From Candidatus Magasanikiibacteriota bacterium (GTDB lineage: Bacteria > Patescibacteriota > Patescibacteriia > Magasanikbacterales > 2-02-FULL-50-9b): 36,881 bases of DNA. A model generated the notes under the pieces. The model was not told the DNA's origin. It did no database searches and saw only the letters and a list, made by a program, of their open reading frames with translations. The translations under genes and the position numbers were made by a program. The stretch lies in assembly GCA_943355025.1 (NCBI GenBank), contig CALRDW010000009.1, positions 1 through 36,881 on the forward strand, in the 5' to 3' direction. Below, one piece after another: positions 10,479 through 22,700 of this stretch (position 1 is the stretch's first letter; each line of letters starts with the position of its first letter).

Positions 10479-10507
10479 TTGTAAAATCCTTGTATTTTTG
10501 CTATGCT
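10479..10507 (+). promoter_or_regulatory. Putative sigma70 promoter of prfB
   Basis: TTGTAA (10479-10484), 17-nt spacer, TATGCT (10502-10507) in TGCTATGCT context; ATG at 10517. Confidence 0.5.
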
Positions 10508-10516
10508 GCCCGACAT

Positions 10517-11662
10517 ATGATCGAAGCGGGAAAGCAGCTCGCTCAGCTGCTTGAGCAAATCAAAGAAGCGCGCACACTCCTTGACCACGAACGAAAAGCC
10601 GTGGATGTTCGCGCACTCGACATTGAAATGAGCGACCCGGATTTTTGGAAAGATCAGGAAAAAGCAGCGCGTGTTTCAAAGAAACGTGAAGATCTCGCCA
10701 AGGAACTCGAATTGTGGGCCGCGCTTCAGACTGAGGTTGAGCAATTAATCTCACTCTGTGAGATGCCGGAAGCGGAGCACGATCTTGATCTCCGCGCAGA
10801 CATTGAAAAACGCGCTGCTGAGTTGCACGAAAAATATCAGAAACTCGAATTTTATTTGCTTTTTAGCGAACAGTACGACGAGAATTCAATAATCATGGCG
10901 ATTCATGCCGGCACGGGCGGCGTTGAAGCAATGGATTGGGCGGCGATGCTCCAACGCATGTATTTGCGGTACGCAGAAAAAAAAGGATGGCGCGTCAATA
11001 TCGTTGATTATTCGCCAGGCATGGAGGCGGGCCTCAAATCCGTTGTCATGGAAATTAATGGGCGCCACGTATATGGACATTTGAAAGGCGAACATGGCAC
11101 GCACCGACTCGTTCGTATGTCGCCGTTCAACGCCGATGGACTTCGACAAACCTCATTTGCGCTTGTTGAAATTTTACCGCAGATTGAACAAGATTCAGAT
11201 TTGGTGATTGATCCGAAAGATGTGCGCATTGATACGATGACTGCGGGTGGCAACGGCGGGCAATCCGTTAACACAACATACAGTGCGATTCGACTCGTGC
11301 ATATTCCAACGGGAATTATTATTAGCGTGCAAAACGAGCGATCGCAGTTGCAGAATAAAGAAACTGCATTTAAAATTTTGAAAGCCCGCTTGCTTGCGCT
11401 TCAGTTGCAAGCGCAGAAAAAAGAACGTGAAGAACTTCGTGGCGAACATAAATCTGCCGAGTGGGGAAATCAAATTCGTTCATATGTTTTGGCGCCATAT
11501 CGCATGGTCAAAGATTTGCGCACGCGTCACGAAACGAGCGACACTGTCGGTGTTCTCGACGGCGAGCTTGATCCGTTTGTCGAGGCGTATTTGCGATGGA
11601 TTAAAATTAAAGGAAACGAGGCGCGGGCCGTGAGCGATGAGCCGGATTATGAAGACGAATAA
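10517..11662 (+). CDS. prfB: Peptide chain release factor 2
   Basis: MSDPDFWKDQEKA, AGTGGVEAMDWAAMLQRMYLRYAEKKGW, TMTAGGNGGQSVNTTYSAIRLVHIPTGI (GGQ motif); continuous frame, no internal TGA. Confidence 0.97.
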   Translation: MIEAGKQLAQLLEQIKEARTLLDHERKAVDVRALDIEMSDPDFWKDQEKAARVSKKREDLAKELELWAALQTEVEQLISLCEMPEAEHDLDLRADIEKRAAELHEKYQKLEFYLLFSEQYDENSIIMAIHAGTGGVEAMDWAAMLQRMYLRYAEKKGWRVNIVDYSPGMEAGLKSVVMEINGRHVYGHLKGEHGTHRLVRMSPFNADGLRQTSFALVEILPQIEQDSDLVIDPKDVRIDTMTAGGNGGQSVNTTYSAIRLVHIPTGIIISVQNERSQLQNKETAFKILKARLLALQLQAQKKEREELRGEHKSAEWGNQIRSYVLAPYRMVKDLRTRHETSDTVGVLDGELDPFVEAYLRWIKIKGNEARAVSDEPDYEDE

Positions 11663-12209
11663 AGTTTTTGTATATCCAACTGAAACATCGTATGCAATCG
11701 GTTGCGACGCACGTGACGTGGCGGCAGTTGAGAAAATTTTTAAAATCAAAGGACGTGATACGCGAAAAACTTTGACATTGATCGCGGCAAATCAAAAAAT
11801 GGCGGATAAGTTTATTGTGGCGACGCAGAAAGAAATTAAACGCATCATGACAACATATTGGCCGGGACCACTCACACTCGTCGCCCCCGCGAGCGCGTAC
11901 GCGCGAAAAAATTTAGCGCCGAAAATTATTGCGGTTGATGGCACGATTGCAATTCGCATTCCGGATCACACGATCGCGCGCGAAATCAGCGAGCGTCTCG
12001 GCGCGCCAATTGTTGCGACATCGGCGAACAAAGCGGGCGAGCCGGCATGCTATAGTGCGGCTGCGGTTCGGCGCGCGTTCAAAAATAATGAAATCAAACC
12101 CGATATTATTATTGATGAAGGCCGACTTCCAAAATGCGCGGCATCGACAATTGCGCAATATAAAAATGGCGCGTGGAAAATTCTTCGCGTCGGGCCAATA
12201 CAATTATGA
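11637..12209 (+). CDS. tsaC: Sua5/YciO/YrdC-family L-threonylcarbamoyladenylate synthase
   Basis: VYPTETSYAIGCDA, KGRDTRKTLTLI, TYWPGPLTLV, PIVATSANKAGEPA. Confidence 0.9.
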   Translation: MSRIMKTNKVFVYPTETSYAIGCDARDVAAVEKIFKIKGRDTRKTLTLIAANQKMADKFIVATQKEIKRIMTTYWPGPLTLVAPASAYARKNLAPKIIAVDGTIAIRIPDHTIAREISERLGAPIVATSANKAGEPACYSAAAVRRAFKNNEIKPDIIIDEGRLPKCAASTIAQYKNGAWKILRVGPIQL

Positions 12210-13033
12210 TAAATTTAAACAAAGATTGGATTCTCAAAAAAATAAATGAACTCAAGCTTCGTCCATCGCGTGGCAATGGGCAGAATTTTTTGATTTCACT
12301 TGATCCGATCACTGCGATTATTGCTGCAGGAGCTGTCGCAGCCGGAGACCGTGTTCTCGAAATCGGGCCAGGCTTCGGCGTTTTAACGGAAGAGCTTTTG
12401 CATGCGGGCGCGCATGTTACTGCGATCGAATATGACAATAAGATCGCTGAGTATTTGAAAAAAACAATTCCAAAAAAATATCCGCACGAGATCATTGAAG
12501 GAGATGTGTTGCAAATTGCGCGGCCAGAATTTCTCGAGGCACTTGGCGCATACAAAGTTATTGCGAATATTCCATACCACATTACAGGTGACATCATTCG
12601 ATTATTTGTAGAATCAACATACCCGCCAACCGTCATGTGTTTGCTTATTCAAAAAGAAGTCGGTGAGCGATTGACGGCAGGGCCGCCACACATGAATCAG
12701 CTCGCGCTCTTTACGCAGTGGTCAGCAGACGTTGAATATATCGAGACGATTTCGCGCAAACAATTTATGCCAGCGCCAGAAGTTGATTCTGCGATTATTC
12801 GAATTACGCCGCGAAAAGATGTGTGTGCTACGCACGGTGTTACAAAATCAGAACAGCAAAAACTTTTTTCTTTTATCAAACGAGGCTTCGCACATCCACG
12901 AAAACAACTTGCGAACAATCTTGGTGTTCAAAAAAATGATGTAAACATGAGCAAACTGTTCGATTTTTCGCGTCGGGCTGAATCCTTGTCCATGGATGAG
13001 TGGATAACCCTCTCCCGCAGCTTGTCCGAGTAG
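12206..13033 (+). CDS. rsmA: 16S rRNA (adenine(1518)-N(6)/adenine(1519)-N(6))-dimethyltransferase
   Basis: GQNFLISLDPI, VLEIGPGFGVLTEELL, VIANIPYHITGDI, FMPAPEVDSAIIRI; ATGA overlap with upstream stop. Confidence 0.96.
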   Translation: MINLNKDWILKKINELKLRPSRGNGQNFLISLDPITAIIAAGAVAAGDRVLEIGPGFGVLTEELLHAGAHVTAIEYDNKIAEYLKKTIPKKYPHEIIEGDVLQIARPEFLEALGAYKVIANIPYHITGDIIRLFVESTYPPTVMCLLIQKEVGERLTAGPPHMNQLALFTQWSADVEYIETISRKQFMPAPEVDSAIIRITPRKDVCATHGVTKSEQQKLFSFIKRGFAHPRKQLANNLGVQKNDVNMSKLFDFSRRAESLSMDEWITLSRSLSE

Positions 13034-13066
13034 GCCTTTTGTCGGTATACTGAATCACGGCTTCTC

Positions 13067-13765
13067 ATGCATGTGATTGAAAACCTCGAAGAGCAACACC
13101 ATCGTCTCGATACAGGACAACGAATCGGCGTTGCCCTGCTTATTGGTATAACGGTTTTGATCGCGACAGTTACTGTTATTCAATTTCGTTCATCGTTTTC
13201 TCAGTATGGTCACGGAAAAAAAATAGCAGGCGATGGGCAGCCAGCTGATCCGCAGCAAGCGCAAAAAAAGGCGGATGACGCGCTGAGGAAAACAGACACG
13301 GATGGAGATGGGCTTTCGGATTATGATGAAATAATGATTTATCATTCGAGCCCTTATATTCGCGATACGGATTCGGATGGAATTCCGGATGGCGAAGAGG
13401 TTCGTCGCGGGACGAGTCCTGTGTGTCCGGAAGGGAAAGATTGTTCGATTGACGAAATTGCAGCGCACGTTGCAAAGCAGAGCCCAACAAGCACGGACCC
13501 GATCGGCGATCCGCTGCTTACAGGTTCAGGAGTTTTGAACACCCAGTCAGCGCTGACAATTACACCATCACCGACAGTGTCACCGCAACAACCCGCAGCT
13601 GCGCCGCCGGATGTTACAAAAATGACGCCCGCAGACATTCGCACGCTCATGATCACACATGGTGTGCCAAAAAATAAGCTTGATGCGCTTACTGATGAAC
13701 AATTGATGCTGTACGTGCAACAAGCATCTGCAGAAGATGCACAGCAACCAAAGAATTCCCCGTAG
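13067..13765 (+). CDS. Membrane-anchored protein with thrombospondin type 3-like calcium-binding repeats
   Basis: Single N-terminal TM (VALLIGITVLIATVTVI); DTDGDGLSDYDEIMIYHSSPYIRDTDSDGIPDGEEVRRGTSP. Confidence 0.75.
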   Translation: MHVIENLEEQHHRLDTGQRIGVALLIGITVLIATVTVIQFRSSFSQYGHGKKIAGDGQPADPQQAQKKADDALRKTDTDGDGLSDYDEIMIYHSSPYIRDTDSDGIPDGEEVRRGTSPVCPEGKDCSIDEIAAHVAKQSPTSTDPIGDPLLTGSGVLNTQSALTITPSPTVSPQQPAAAPPDVTKMTPADIRTLMITHGVPKNKLDALTDEQLMLYVQQASAEDAQQPKNSP

Positions 13766-13771
13766 TTTTTT

Positions 13772-16700
13772 ATGAGAAACTGGCTCGTTACAGCTCGATA
13801 CAAGCTCGCTACTGGCCTCCTGATTTTGTCGTTGCTTACGCCAGGCGTTGCGGCTGCTCAAGGCATGCCGGTTCTTGATTTTCAACAATTTTTAAAATGG
13901 GGCTGGGAGATTTTAAAAAATGCACTTCAAAGCGCGGCTGTTGTCAGCGCTGTAAATATTAGTCAACAGGTTGCGCGCGACGCGGCTGAACAAATGGCGT
14001 CATACATTGTTGAAGGAAGTTCGGGCAAAACACCACTTGTATTTTTGAAATCACCGGGAGATTACGTAAAGGATGCGGGGAAACAGGCGATGGGTGAGTG
14101 GCTTGGGACTGTTTCTAAGGATTTGGGTCTTGGCGATAAATTGTGTCATCCGCCAGCGGCAGTGCTCACGGGTCTTCCATACGGAATTTTCGACATGATT
14201 TCCGGCAAAGCAACTGCAGCAGCGAACGCGGAACTTCGAAAACAGGGTTTTAATTTAAATAAACGACCAGCGCTCGACGTTAAGTGTGATTTTGATACTA
14301 TTGCCGACAGCTATGGCAAACTTCGAGATTCACTCGCAAGTCCAAGCGAATTACTTGCGAGCTTGACTGACTCAACCGGATCGCGACAGACAGAAACGGA
14401 TTTGATTATTACAAAGCAACTCGATGGTCTCATCACCATGGCAAGCGAGCAGAAAAAGGCGGAGCTGGAGCGGCTCGCCACAAAATCATATCAGGATCAG
14501 AAGAAGCCGATTTCTGGTAAAGTTGTTGAGCCGAGCCAAAAAATTGCTGAAGAAGGGAGGATGAACACGGCTGTTCACAACATGGAGGAGCAAAACAAAT
14601 TGCTTTCCGGTGTTTTGGCTTCTGGCATGAATGCAATTCCCGCCGTGTTTGCCTCGACGTTTTTAAATAGCATGACGAATAAAATTCTTCAGCGACTTGC
14701 TGAAGGAAAAGGGTCTCTTCCTCTTGATAGCGATGGAGGTAATCTGGCAAACCTGTTCGGCTCAGGCAAAGGTGGTTCAGAATCCCAGCTCTCTAATTTA
14801 TATGCAAGCGTTAAAACTGCGTATGTAACTGGCGGTGATTGGGATCAATTGACTGTTTTTTCAGCGTGTCCGAGTGAATCAAAGGCAGCGCTGCCAGAAA
14901 ATTGTGTTATTGATGATGGACTTGTGAGTGCGGTGCGGTCGGGTAATGGCGGCAAAGGGATCACAGTCCAAGAGGCAGTTGATCAGGGCCTGCTTCATGG
15001 CGATTGGCGATTGATTTCGCCTGCAGATTCCGGCAAAAATGAGGAACGCTTATGTTACAAAACAGCATATTGTTACAGTAATTTAATTAAACTTCGTAAG
15101 GCACGTATCATTCCAATTGGTTGGGAAATCGCGGCAGCGAATGCGGGCACGGGTGGAAGAGTTACTCTTGCGGCAGTAGTTGCTGGATTTAATACCTGCG
15201 CGTTTACGTGCAGCAAGCATCCTGCACAAGCATGTTCAACTGACGCGGATTGTCCGCCAACAGATTCGTGTGGTGGTAATCCGCAGCGCGATCTCGCTCA
15301 TCCATACTGTCATTTGATCGATCCAAATTGGGTACTTAAAATGCCAGAAAATATTTGTCGCGCAAAAGTGTCTGGCGCGCAGCCGGCGGACAGTCAGACG
15401 CCGACACGACAACTGGAGTGTGTTGATCAAGCAACGTGTTTGCAGGAAGACGGTACGGGCCGATGTACGGGTGCATATGGATATTGCACTCGTGAACGGA
15501 ATACCTGGCGCTTTGACGCTGATGCCTGTCCAGCGCAGTTTGCGGGTTGCCGTACATTTAGTAATAACGAGGTGGGCCAAGTAACAGTACTTGAATCAAC
15601 GATTGACTCCAGTGTATGTTCTGATAAAAATTCAGGATGTCTCGGATATTACACAGAGTATAAGCCAGACGGTACATTTGATACGACGGCGCCTCAAATT
15701 TATTTGAATGCAAAGGCAGCGACGTGTGATGCTAATAATATTGGTTGTACAGAGGTTAAATTTGCGAATACCGGCGAAACAAAGTTCATCAAAGCGCCGC
15801 CGCAAGGGCTTGGATGTAAAAATGCGGTAACAGATCCAGCAGAATGCAAAAAGTATACGCAGGCGTGTACTGTTGATGAAGTTGGGTGCGAATTATACCA
15901 ACCAACGAGCGCCGATCCTGCGGTTCCGGGCATCGCGACATTTGCAACGACTGATGAAAACGGCAGCGTTGTTGATTGGAATGATGAGTGTCCAAAAGAA
16001 TGTGTGGGCTACGTTTCGTATTATCCGAAACCAACTCAATTCGAGCCGTTTCCAGCAGCACCAACCGCATTTATCGCACCAACTGCACAGGCATGTACGC
16101 AGGATGTCGCGGGCTGCGATGCGTTTACGAATATCGATTCCGCGGCAAATGGCGGCGGCACAAAGGCATATTTTTCAAATATTCAAAGATGTCGCAAGCC
16201 AGACGACGCGCCACACGGTGTGTTTTATACATGGGAAGGCTCTGACCAAAGTGGATATCAACTGCATCAACATGATGTAGTTGTTGATGCAGGCGGCGCG
16301 CCAGTGTACGACATTACGAATATTGAAAAGCAATTGCTTGGCGATATCTCCGCAATTTGTAGTGGTAAAGTTTATGCAAACCATCTCATTACAGACAAGG
16401 CAAACCCAAACTACGGCAAAGCAAACCCAAACTTTAATCCGGATTGCCGTGAAATGTTTGATAATGATGGGAAGCCATATTACGAACTTCTTACAAAATT
16501 ATTACCATCTTCGGCTTCATGTACTGCTGTTCGTCGCGTTTCGGCCGCTGAAGCAGACTGTAAAGAAAGCCGCGGCACGTTTGATCCGATTAGCGGCGGA
16601 TGCGATTATTTTGTCCTGCCAAAACTTTCATCTCAATGTACGCTGCCGTTTGTCGGATGCCGCGCATTCGATGGTATCGCTGCAACAACTGGCCACAATA

Positions 16701-19700
16701 TCTTCAGCAGCAGCTTTAATGTAGCAGCAGACTGGTCAACCGGCGTGATTTCGAATGAGGGCGCAACTGTTGGCGACACAGTGCTTAAAGTTACCGAAGA
16801 CGCAACGAGCCATACTGTTTCGGTCAAAAAAAGTTTGGTATATCAGATTACATTCTGGGCAAAAGGCATGGGCGGTGTAAGCGTTCATTTAGCAAGTGCT
16901 GGTGAAACACCCGCAGATATTAATTTGAATACGGCCTCGACAATTCTCAATCCAGAGTGGACACGTTACCAGGTTTCATCAATCGCAATGCCGTGGAGCG
17001 ATGACAATGCAGTTTTGAGATTTGCTAAAGACAAGGCGTCGGATGCATTTTTTCTCGACAATGTTTCAGTAAAAGAACAGGACGATGTTGTGTACCGCAT
17101 TAAGGATACCTGGAAAACACCGCTTTCGTGTGATCCAACACCGAGCGACAACATCCCTGGTCCAGCGCTCAACTGCCAAGAATACCAACCACAATCAAGT
17201 CCAAACTTGTCTAAATCTTATCTAACCGGATTTACAAGCTTGTGTCGTCAAGAATCAGCAGGCTGTCAGAAATTCCAAAATACGTACAACACGACCGAAA
17301 TTACCACGCACGATGTTCAGATTTCTTCGAAAGATCCTACACTCATCAAGACACTTCCGGCCGATGAGTTCGTATATTTGGTTGCAAGCCAAGACTCATT
17401 CTGTCCAGCAGATAAAAAAGGATGCAGCGCTCTCGGCATGATGGTAAAAGAAAAAAATGATAAGGGCGTGCTGGCAAGTAAACTTGAAGTCGTATACAAG
17501 ATTGATAATCCAAGTAATTATGCAAATTCGATGTGTCAGCTCGAAGAAAATCGATGTGTAACCTTTAAGAGTGGCGACGGTCAACAACGCTACTTTAAAT
17601 ATCCAGAAGGAGATAAGCGTTGTGAATATAAGGATAAAGAGATTCCGAATAAGGACAAGCCCGACATCACAGTGAGCGGTTGGTTTGTCGAAGGCACAGC
17701 GCAACCGTGTTATCCAGATTTGATATCTGGCTCAAATGTGTACGGCATTTATAAAAATGCGGATCCGCAGTTTACGGGTAACCTTGGCCAGTGTCCGATT
17801 GAATTCAATCAGTGCACGCAATACATTGATCATGCCGATGTAACCCGCGAATATCCAAACGGCCGTGAGTACTTCTTCGAAAAGAGCGCAAAGGTTGATT
17901 CAACAACGTGTACCGGCAAGGCTGGGCTTAAAGACGGATGTGTGTTGCTCGATGACACGTCGCTTATTGGCGACCACGCCTTTGCAACCATGGCAACCTA
18001 TTGTAAATCTGACCCAACGATCGTGCCGAATTGCGCCGAGTATTTGAGCAGCGCAGCCGTTCCAAAAGAAGATCGCGGGCATGATGGTGTTGCAACCGCA
18101 CCTGTTGGTGGCCCTGTATTTACGTCATCGAATGACACAAAGGGCCTTGATTGTAATTTATTTCAGCGACTTGGCATTACCGTGGTTACGGATTGTACGA
18201 CTCGAATTTCCGAACTCAAGAAAACCGTGAAAGATCATAAGACGCTCACCATTGTTGATGGAAATGGGTTTAAGGCCATTGATCTTAATGCGTATGTCTG
18301 CGACGCGACGCATGACGGTAAGGAACTCGTTGCATCAGCTATCCAGATGTGTGGAAAATATGCGGACGCGAACACCTTGATTAAGGTTCGTCGCGATCGT
18401 ACGTGTGCAGAGTGGTTGTCATGTCAGAGCTCAAACTCGGTGTATGATCCACAAACTCAGAAAAATAAAGAGGTTTGTACACAAATCGGCGTGTGTAACA
18501 AACTTGCAAGCGGAACCACGGGCACAGGTCAATGCGAGAGCTGGGTAACGGATCAGGTCCTCGAGCCGACCGAGCAGCGATCACGCGCATTGCCGCTGTC
18601 AACGCGCCATTACGTTGAGCGCAATGTCGGATGGTTTGGTCAGGAGTATTCGGGGTACTCGTTGTGGAATAAATTTCAGCCAAACACACTCGGATGGTTT
18701 GACCCAACGCCGGCCGAAGATCAAAAAAAGGGTAAACATGAGGAGGCCTTGCTTGGTGCAGGGTTCGTGCCGGAGGACAATGTCTGTGGTACAGGGAACA
18801 ATGGCTCCGTCTGTACAGCGCATATTTTTTCCGCTGACTCAGCGAAAAAAGGAGTTAAAAAAGTTGCGCCAGTAATTTTGCAGGAGGGTGAACCGGGTGC
18901 CAATGATCCAAGTCATGCACTCTATGTTTCAGTCATGCTAAAAGAGGGAGAGTCTCCTGCAGTATGGAATGTAAATGATGCGCAGTTGTATGAATATCAG
19001 TTCATGAAGTTGGATCAGGGTGTTTACGCATTTGTTGGCGGCCAGGGAGTTATATTTAAACCAAAAGAGCTTGTTGCGGTCTTCTTAAATAAGAAAAATG
19101 GGGCGGGAGAGACTGATACTCAGGCGAAGGGTCCAGGCGCTGGATGGTATCGAGATATCTATGTAAAAAAAGCGATGATTCCAGATCCTGATCCTGTGAA
19201 GGCTTCGCAGGGGGCGATGGTGGACCCCTCAGTGAATTATATTCCAGAGATTGTTTCTTACGACGCAGGGACGAACACCTACCTTTTGAATGATGGTCAG
19301 GTGTATCCAGCAGCGTATGTTGCGTCTTTCGCGAAACACTACCCAACAGCGCTTGGCCAGAAAGCTCTTATTCAGGCAGATCTTAATGATAAGGGGTTGT
19401 CAGACGAGCTGTGGCTTGGTTGGGTTACAAAAATTCCGCAAGAAGTACTCGCTGATTTAGCTATCAGCAGTGTAGTCGGGAGTGAATTTGGAGAGAGCGT
19501 TAGTTTCTTGGGTACCTGTTATGACAGAAAGTGCTGGTATCCGCTGAACGGCTTGCAGCAGGCGCAGCCAACAAAAGAAGACTTTGATGCGCCATCGTGT
19601 CGCGCATATCCAGAAGAAGATTCGCCATTTCCATCTACAGTAGTTGCATCTGACAATGGATTTTCGCCACTTGGTCAAGTAAAAACGCTCTCACCAATAT

Positions 19701-22700
19701 TTAAGAAAGTGAATGTGTGCGAGTCGTATACAACAACTCCGACCGCGTATACCAAGCCGGACAAAGATGGAACAATAGTTAAGACAGATGGAAAACAGTG
19801 GGATGATCTTGCCGGTTTTCTCAAAATTAAGGGAAATGAAATTGGCACACTTCTGAGCGGTCTACCAGTACAGAAACCGGGGGCATGTGAATGTTCGTAT
19901 ACTAAGGTTACGTATGATGACTCGTCTGTAGTGGGATCATCCGTGGTGTATGCACCAATTGATGCAACGCCCCAAAGCTTGCACGGTATTTGTGATGCAG
20001 GTTGGTATGTTGCCGGGGACAAAGAATCTGCGTACGTTGGTAAAAATAGTGGTTCACAAAATGTACTATCTAAAAAAGGCATGGCGTGTGCAAGCGACGC
20101 GGATTGCATCGATGAGCGCGTTATTCAATTTAAGACGGGTACTGGAGCAAACAAGGGTGTGCAAGGTGCGAATAATGTTACCTATGATTATTCGACTGAC
20201 GATGGTCGGTGCCAAATGCCAAAACAAATTACCAAATATGTTGGTTGGAAAGGGTATTGCTTAGAGCGTGATTTGCGGAGCCATTTGAATAATACCCAGA
20301 CTGATTTAGGCTGCGAAACATGGTTGCCAATCGATATCGCCGGTGGACAGGATATCTATAATCAATATGATCAGGCTAAGTTTAAGCCGAGCAAAGCAAA
20401 TGGCGGCGAATATTATTGCGCGGAATCGCGCGGTGTTAAAAAATCAGGTGTTGACAACAGTGACGCATACACATTTGCCGGCACGCTTGAGTATGCTGTT
20501 GCAGGATCGGAGTATGTAAACACGTGGGATCAGCTGTTCGGAGATACGATTAAAGCATTTTTTGCTCCCGGATACATTTTTTATGCGGCTATAATGAACG
20601 GCGTAAAGGATCCTGCTGTTGCGGCATATGGTCCGCAGGCGTATAAGCAGTACAGTGAAAATGAGGTTAAACAATTTGGTCTTCCCGCAACCGTTTATCC
20701 AAACGAAATTGATCGGATCGAACTAACGGCTACCACTGAAAACGCATTTTTCCCCGCAGGCTATACCATGAATATCATTGATGATGGTAGGGCACGATTT
20801 TATGTAAACAAAACGTCGGTTGATGCCGCTGAAAAATTAGGCGTGACATGTCCTGGGTATTCTCCAAGTGGAGTATATGATTTGCTCACTCCGGGTAAAG
20901 CAGCTGACGCTGGACCTGATTTTTCTACATCAAAAGTCTTGTCGCTCATCAGCCGGCAAATTCGATGTGGCAAAAGTGCGGGCGGGATAGGCGACGGGGA
21001 TTCTTGTGATTCTTATACCCCTGGCGCGGCTATTTCGAAATATTTTGCGAATTGTTCAACAGGTGATAGCACATTCGCAGTTTCTGGAATGCCTGCTGGA
21101 GCGAAAAATATGTTTCGTGATGACTCGAAAGATAATAATGGTGACTTAGATAAGACATATGGACCAGAATCATATGCAGACCCCGATGGATTATCACGTC
21201 CTGTAGCAGTAACAGGCGTTGCGCGAGACACAAGTATACAAACAACTGGTGGCAAGGATACAAATGGTAATGAAATTAAGCCCCGTGTTTCGCAGCTTGG
21301 CGTGCAGTTTAGCCAGATTTGGTTCGTGCGTATTGATAACCAGCTTGGTTTTGCGGATAAACAATACATGCCATACCACAGGCGGTTACTCGTAAATGAT
21401 ATTATTACCGATGATCAGGAGTATGGATATACGAATGATGACCCTCTCCCTGCACCTCGCCACACAAGCATTTCTCGAGGTCCGAAACTTGATGGCACGT
21501 ATGAGGATTGGTCTGCGTGTCAATATAACGCACAGGTTACAGATCCTACGGTTCAGTATGGTCGACAAATTGGTTACGAACTACGATTTAAATTTGATAA
21601 GACAGGAAAGTTTGCGGGTATTGATGCTGGGGCGTGCACAGCGCGACGCAACGCGATCATTACAGCTGGTTGGAAAGTTAAAATTCATTTGCGCGATGCA
21701 TGTACGCAGGTTGCGAAAACAACCAAGGTTGATCTCAATGAACCTGATGGGCAATCGACAACTGCATGGACGAATCGTTTGTGGTCTGCATGGCCGGATA
21801 ATGGATTTAAAAAGTATGTTGATGCAGGACTCAAACCGAATGGTGCCTTGCCTGTTGGTTCTGGAACAATACCAGACAGCCATAATTACGGTTCGTTTAT
21901 AGGGGGTCCAATTCTCCTTGATAGTGCTCTGGCGCCGCAGATGCCGTGGTATGGGCATCTTGAAACTCCTGCGGGCACGGGATCTGGTTTAAGTGGTGCG
22001 ACTCGATTTGATATAGCTAATGGTAACAGTACTGCGTTCAGCTGTCCGAAAGGAACAAGTTGTGTAGGCACGTCGGGGCCAGTGTCGTTTGAAGAGGGTA
22101 AAAAAGCGCTCCTACAATTATTTGCGGCGTACTCTAATGTTTATTTGTCAGAAGCTCCGTTTTACGGATATAAAAAGGGTTCGTCGATTAGCGATGCAAG
22201 TTATGCCCTCGGCAAGGATCATCCGCCGACTGTTGCAGCAGTAGATACAACACAGTGTGATTCGCGGCAACCTAGTTCATGTCGCGTTGTACGAAAGAAC
22301 GGTATGACGGTTAATGGGTTGTTTGCACCAGGCGCGATTGTGTACGGCAAGAGTTCGGTCGGTGCGACCATCCAATTTTATGGATGGGCAGATCAGGAGC
22401 ATATGCCGATTAAGCGCGTAGTTTTGGATTGGGGTGATGGCACCTCGCCGATGCTTCAAACTGGTTTGTATCGCAATCATAAACCAGTGTGCTCGACAGA
22501 TGTGCAACCAGCGGCGGCGTGTGAATTAACCGTGGGTGGGCTTGATCCAAATCAAACATGTGCAGCTGATGGTGATTGCGTTGATTCGGCGGGAAAGGTT
22601 GTCGGTGCGTGCCAGGTTTCAACCGGTGATAAAACAGCCCTTTATAGTACTTTGAAATGGTCATTTGGTTCGTGGGGTGGCAACAAGACCGGCGACTCAG

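Noticed and set aside
10418-10516. N-terminal extension of prfB in the ORF track
   Set aside because: Overlaps the terminator hairpin and the likely promoter; RF2 homology begins at ATG 10517.
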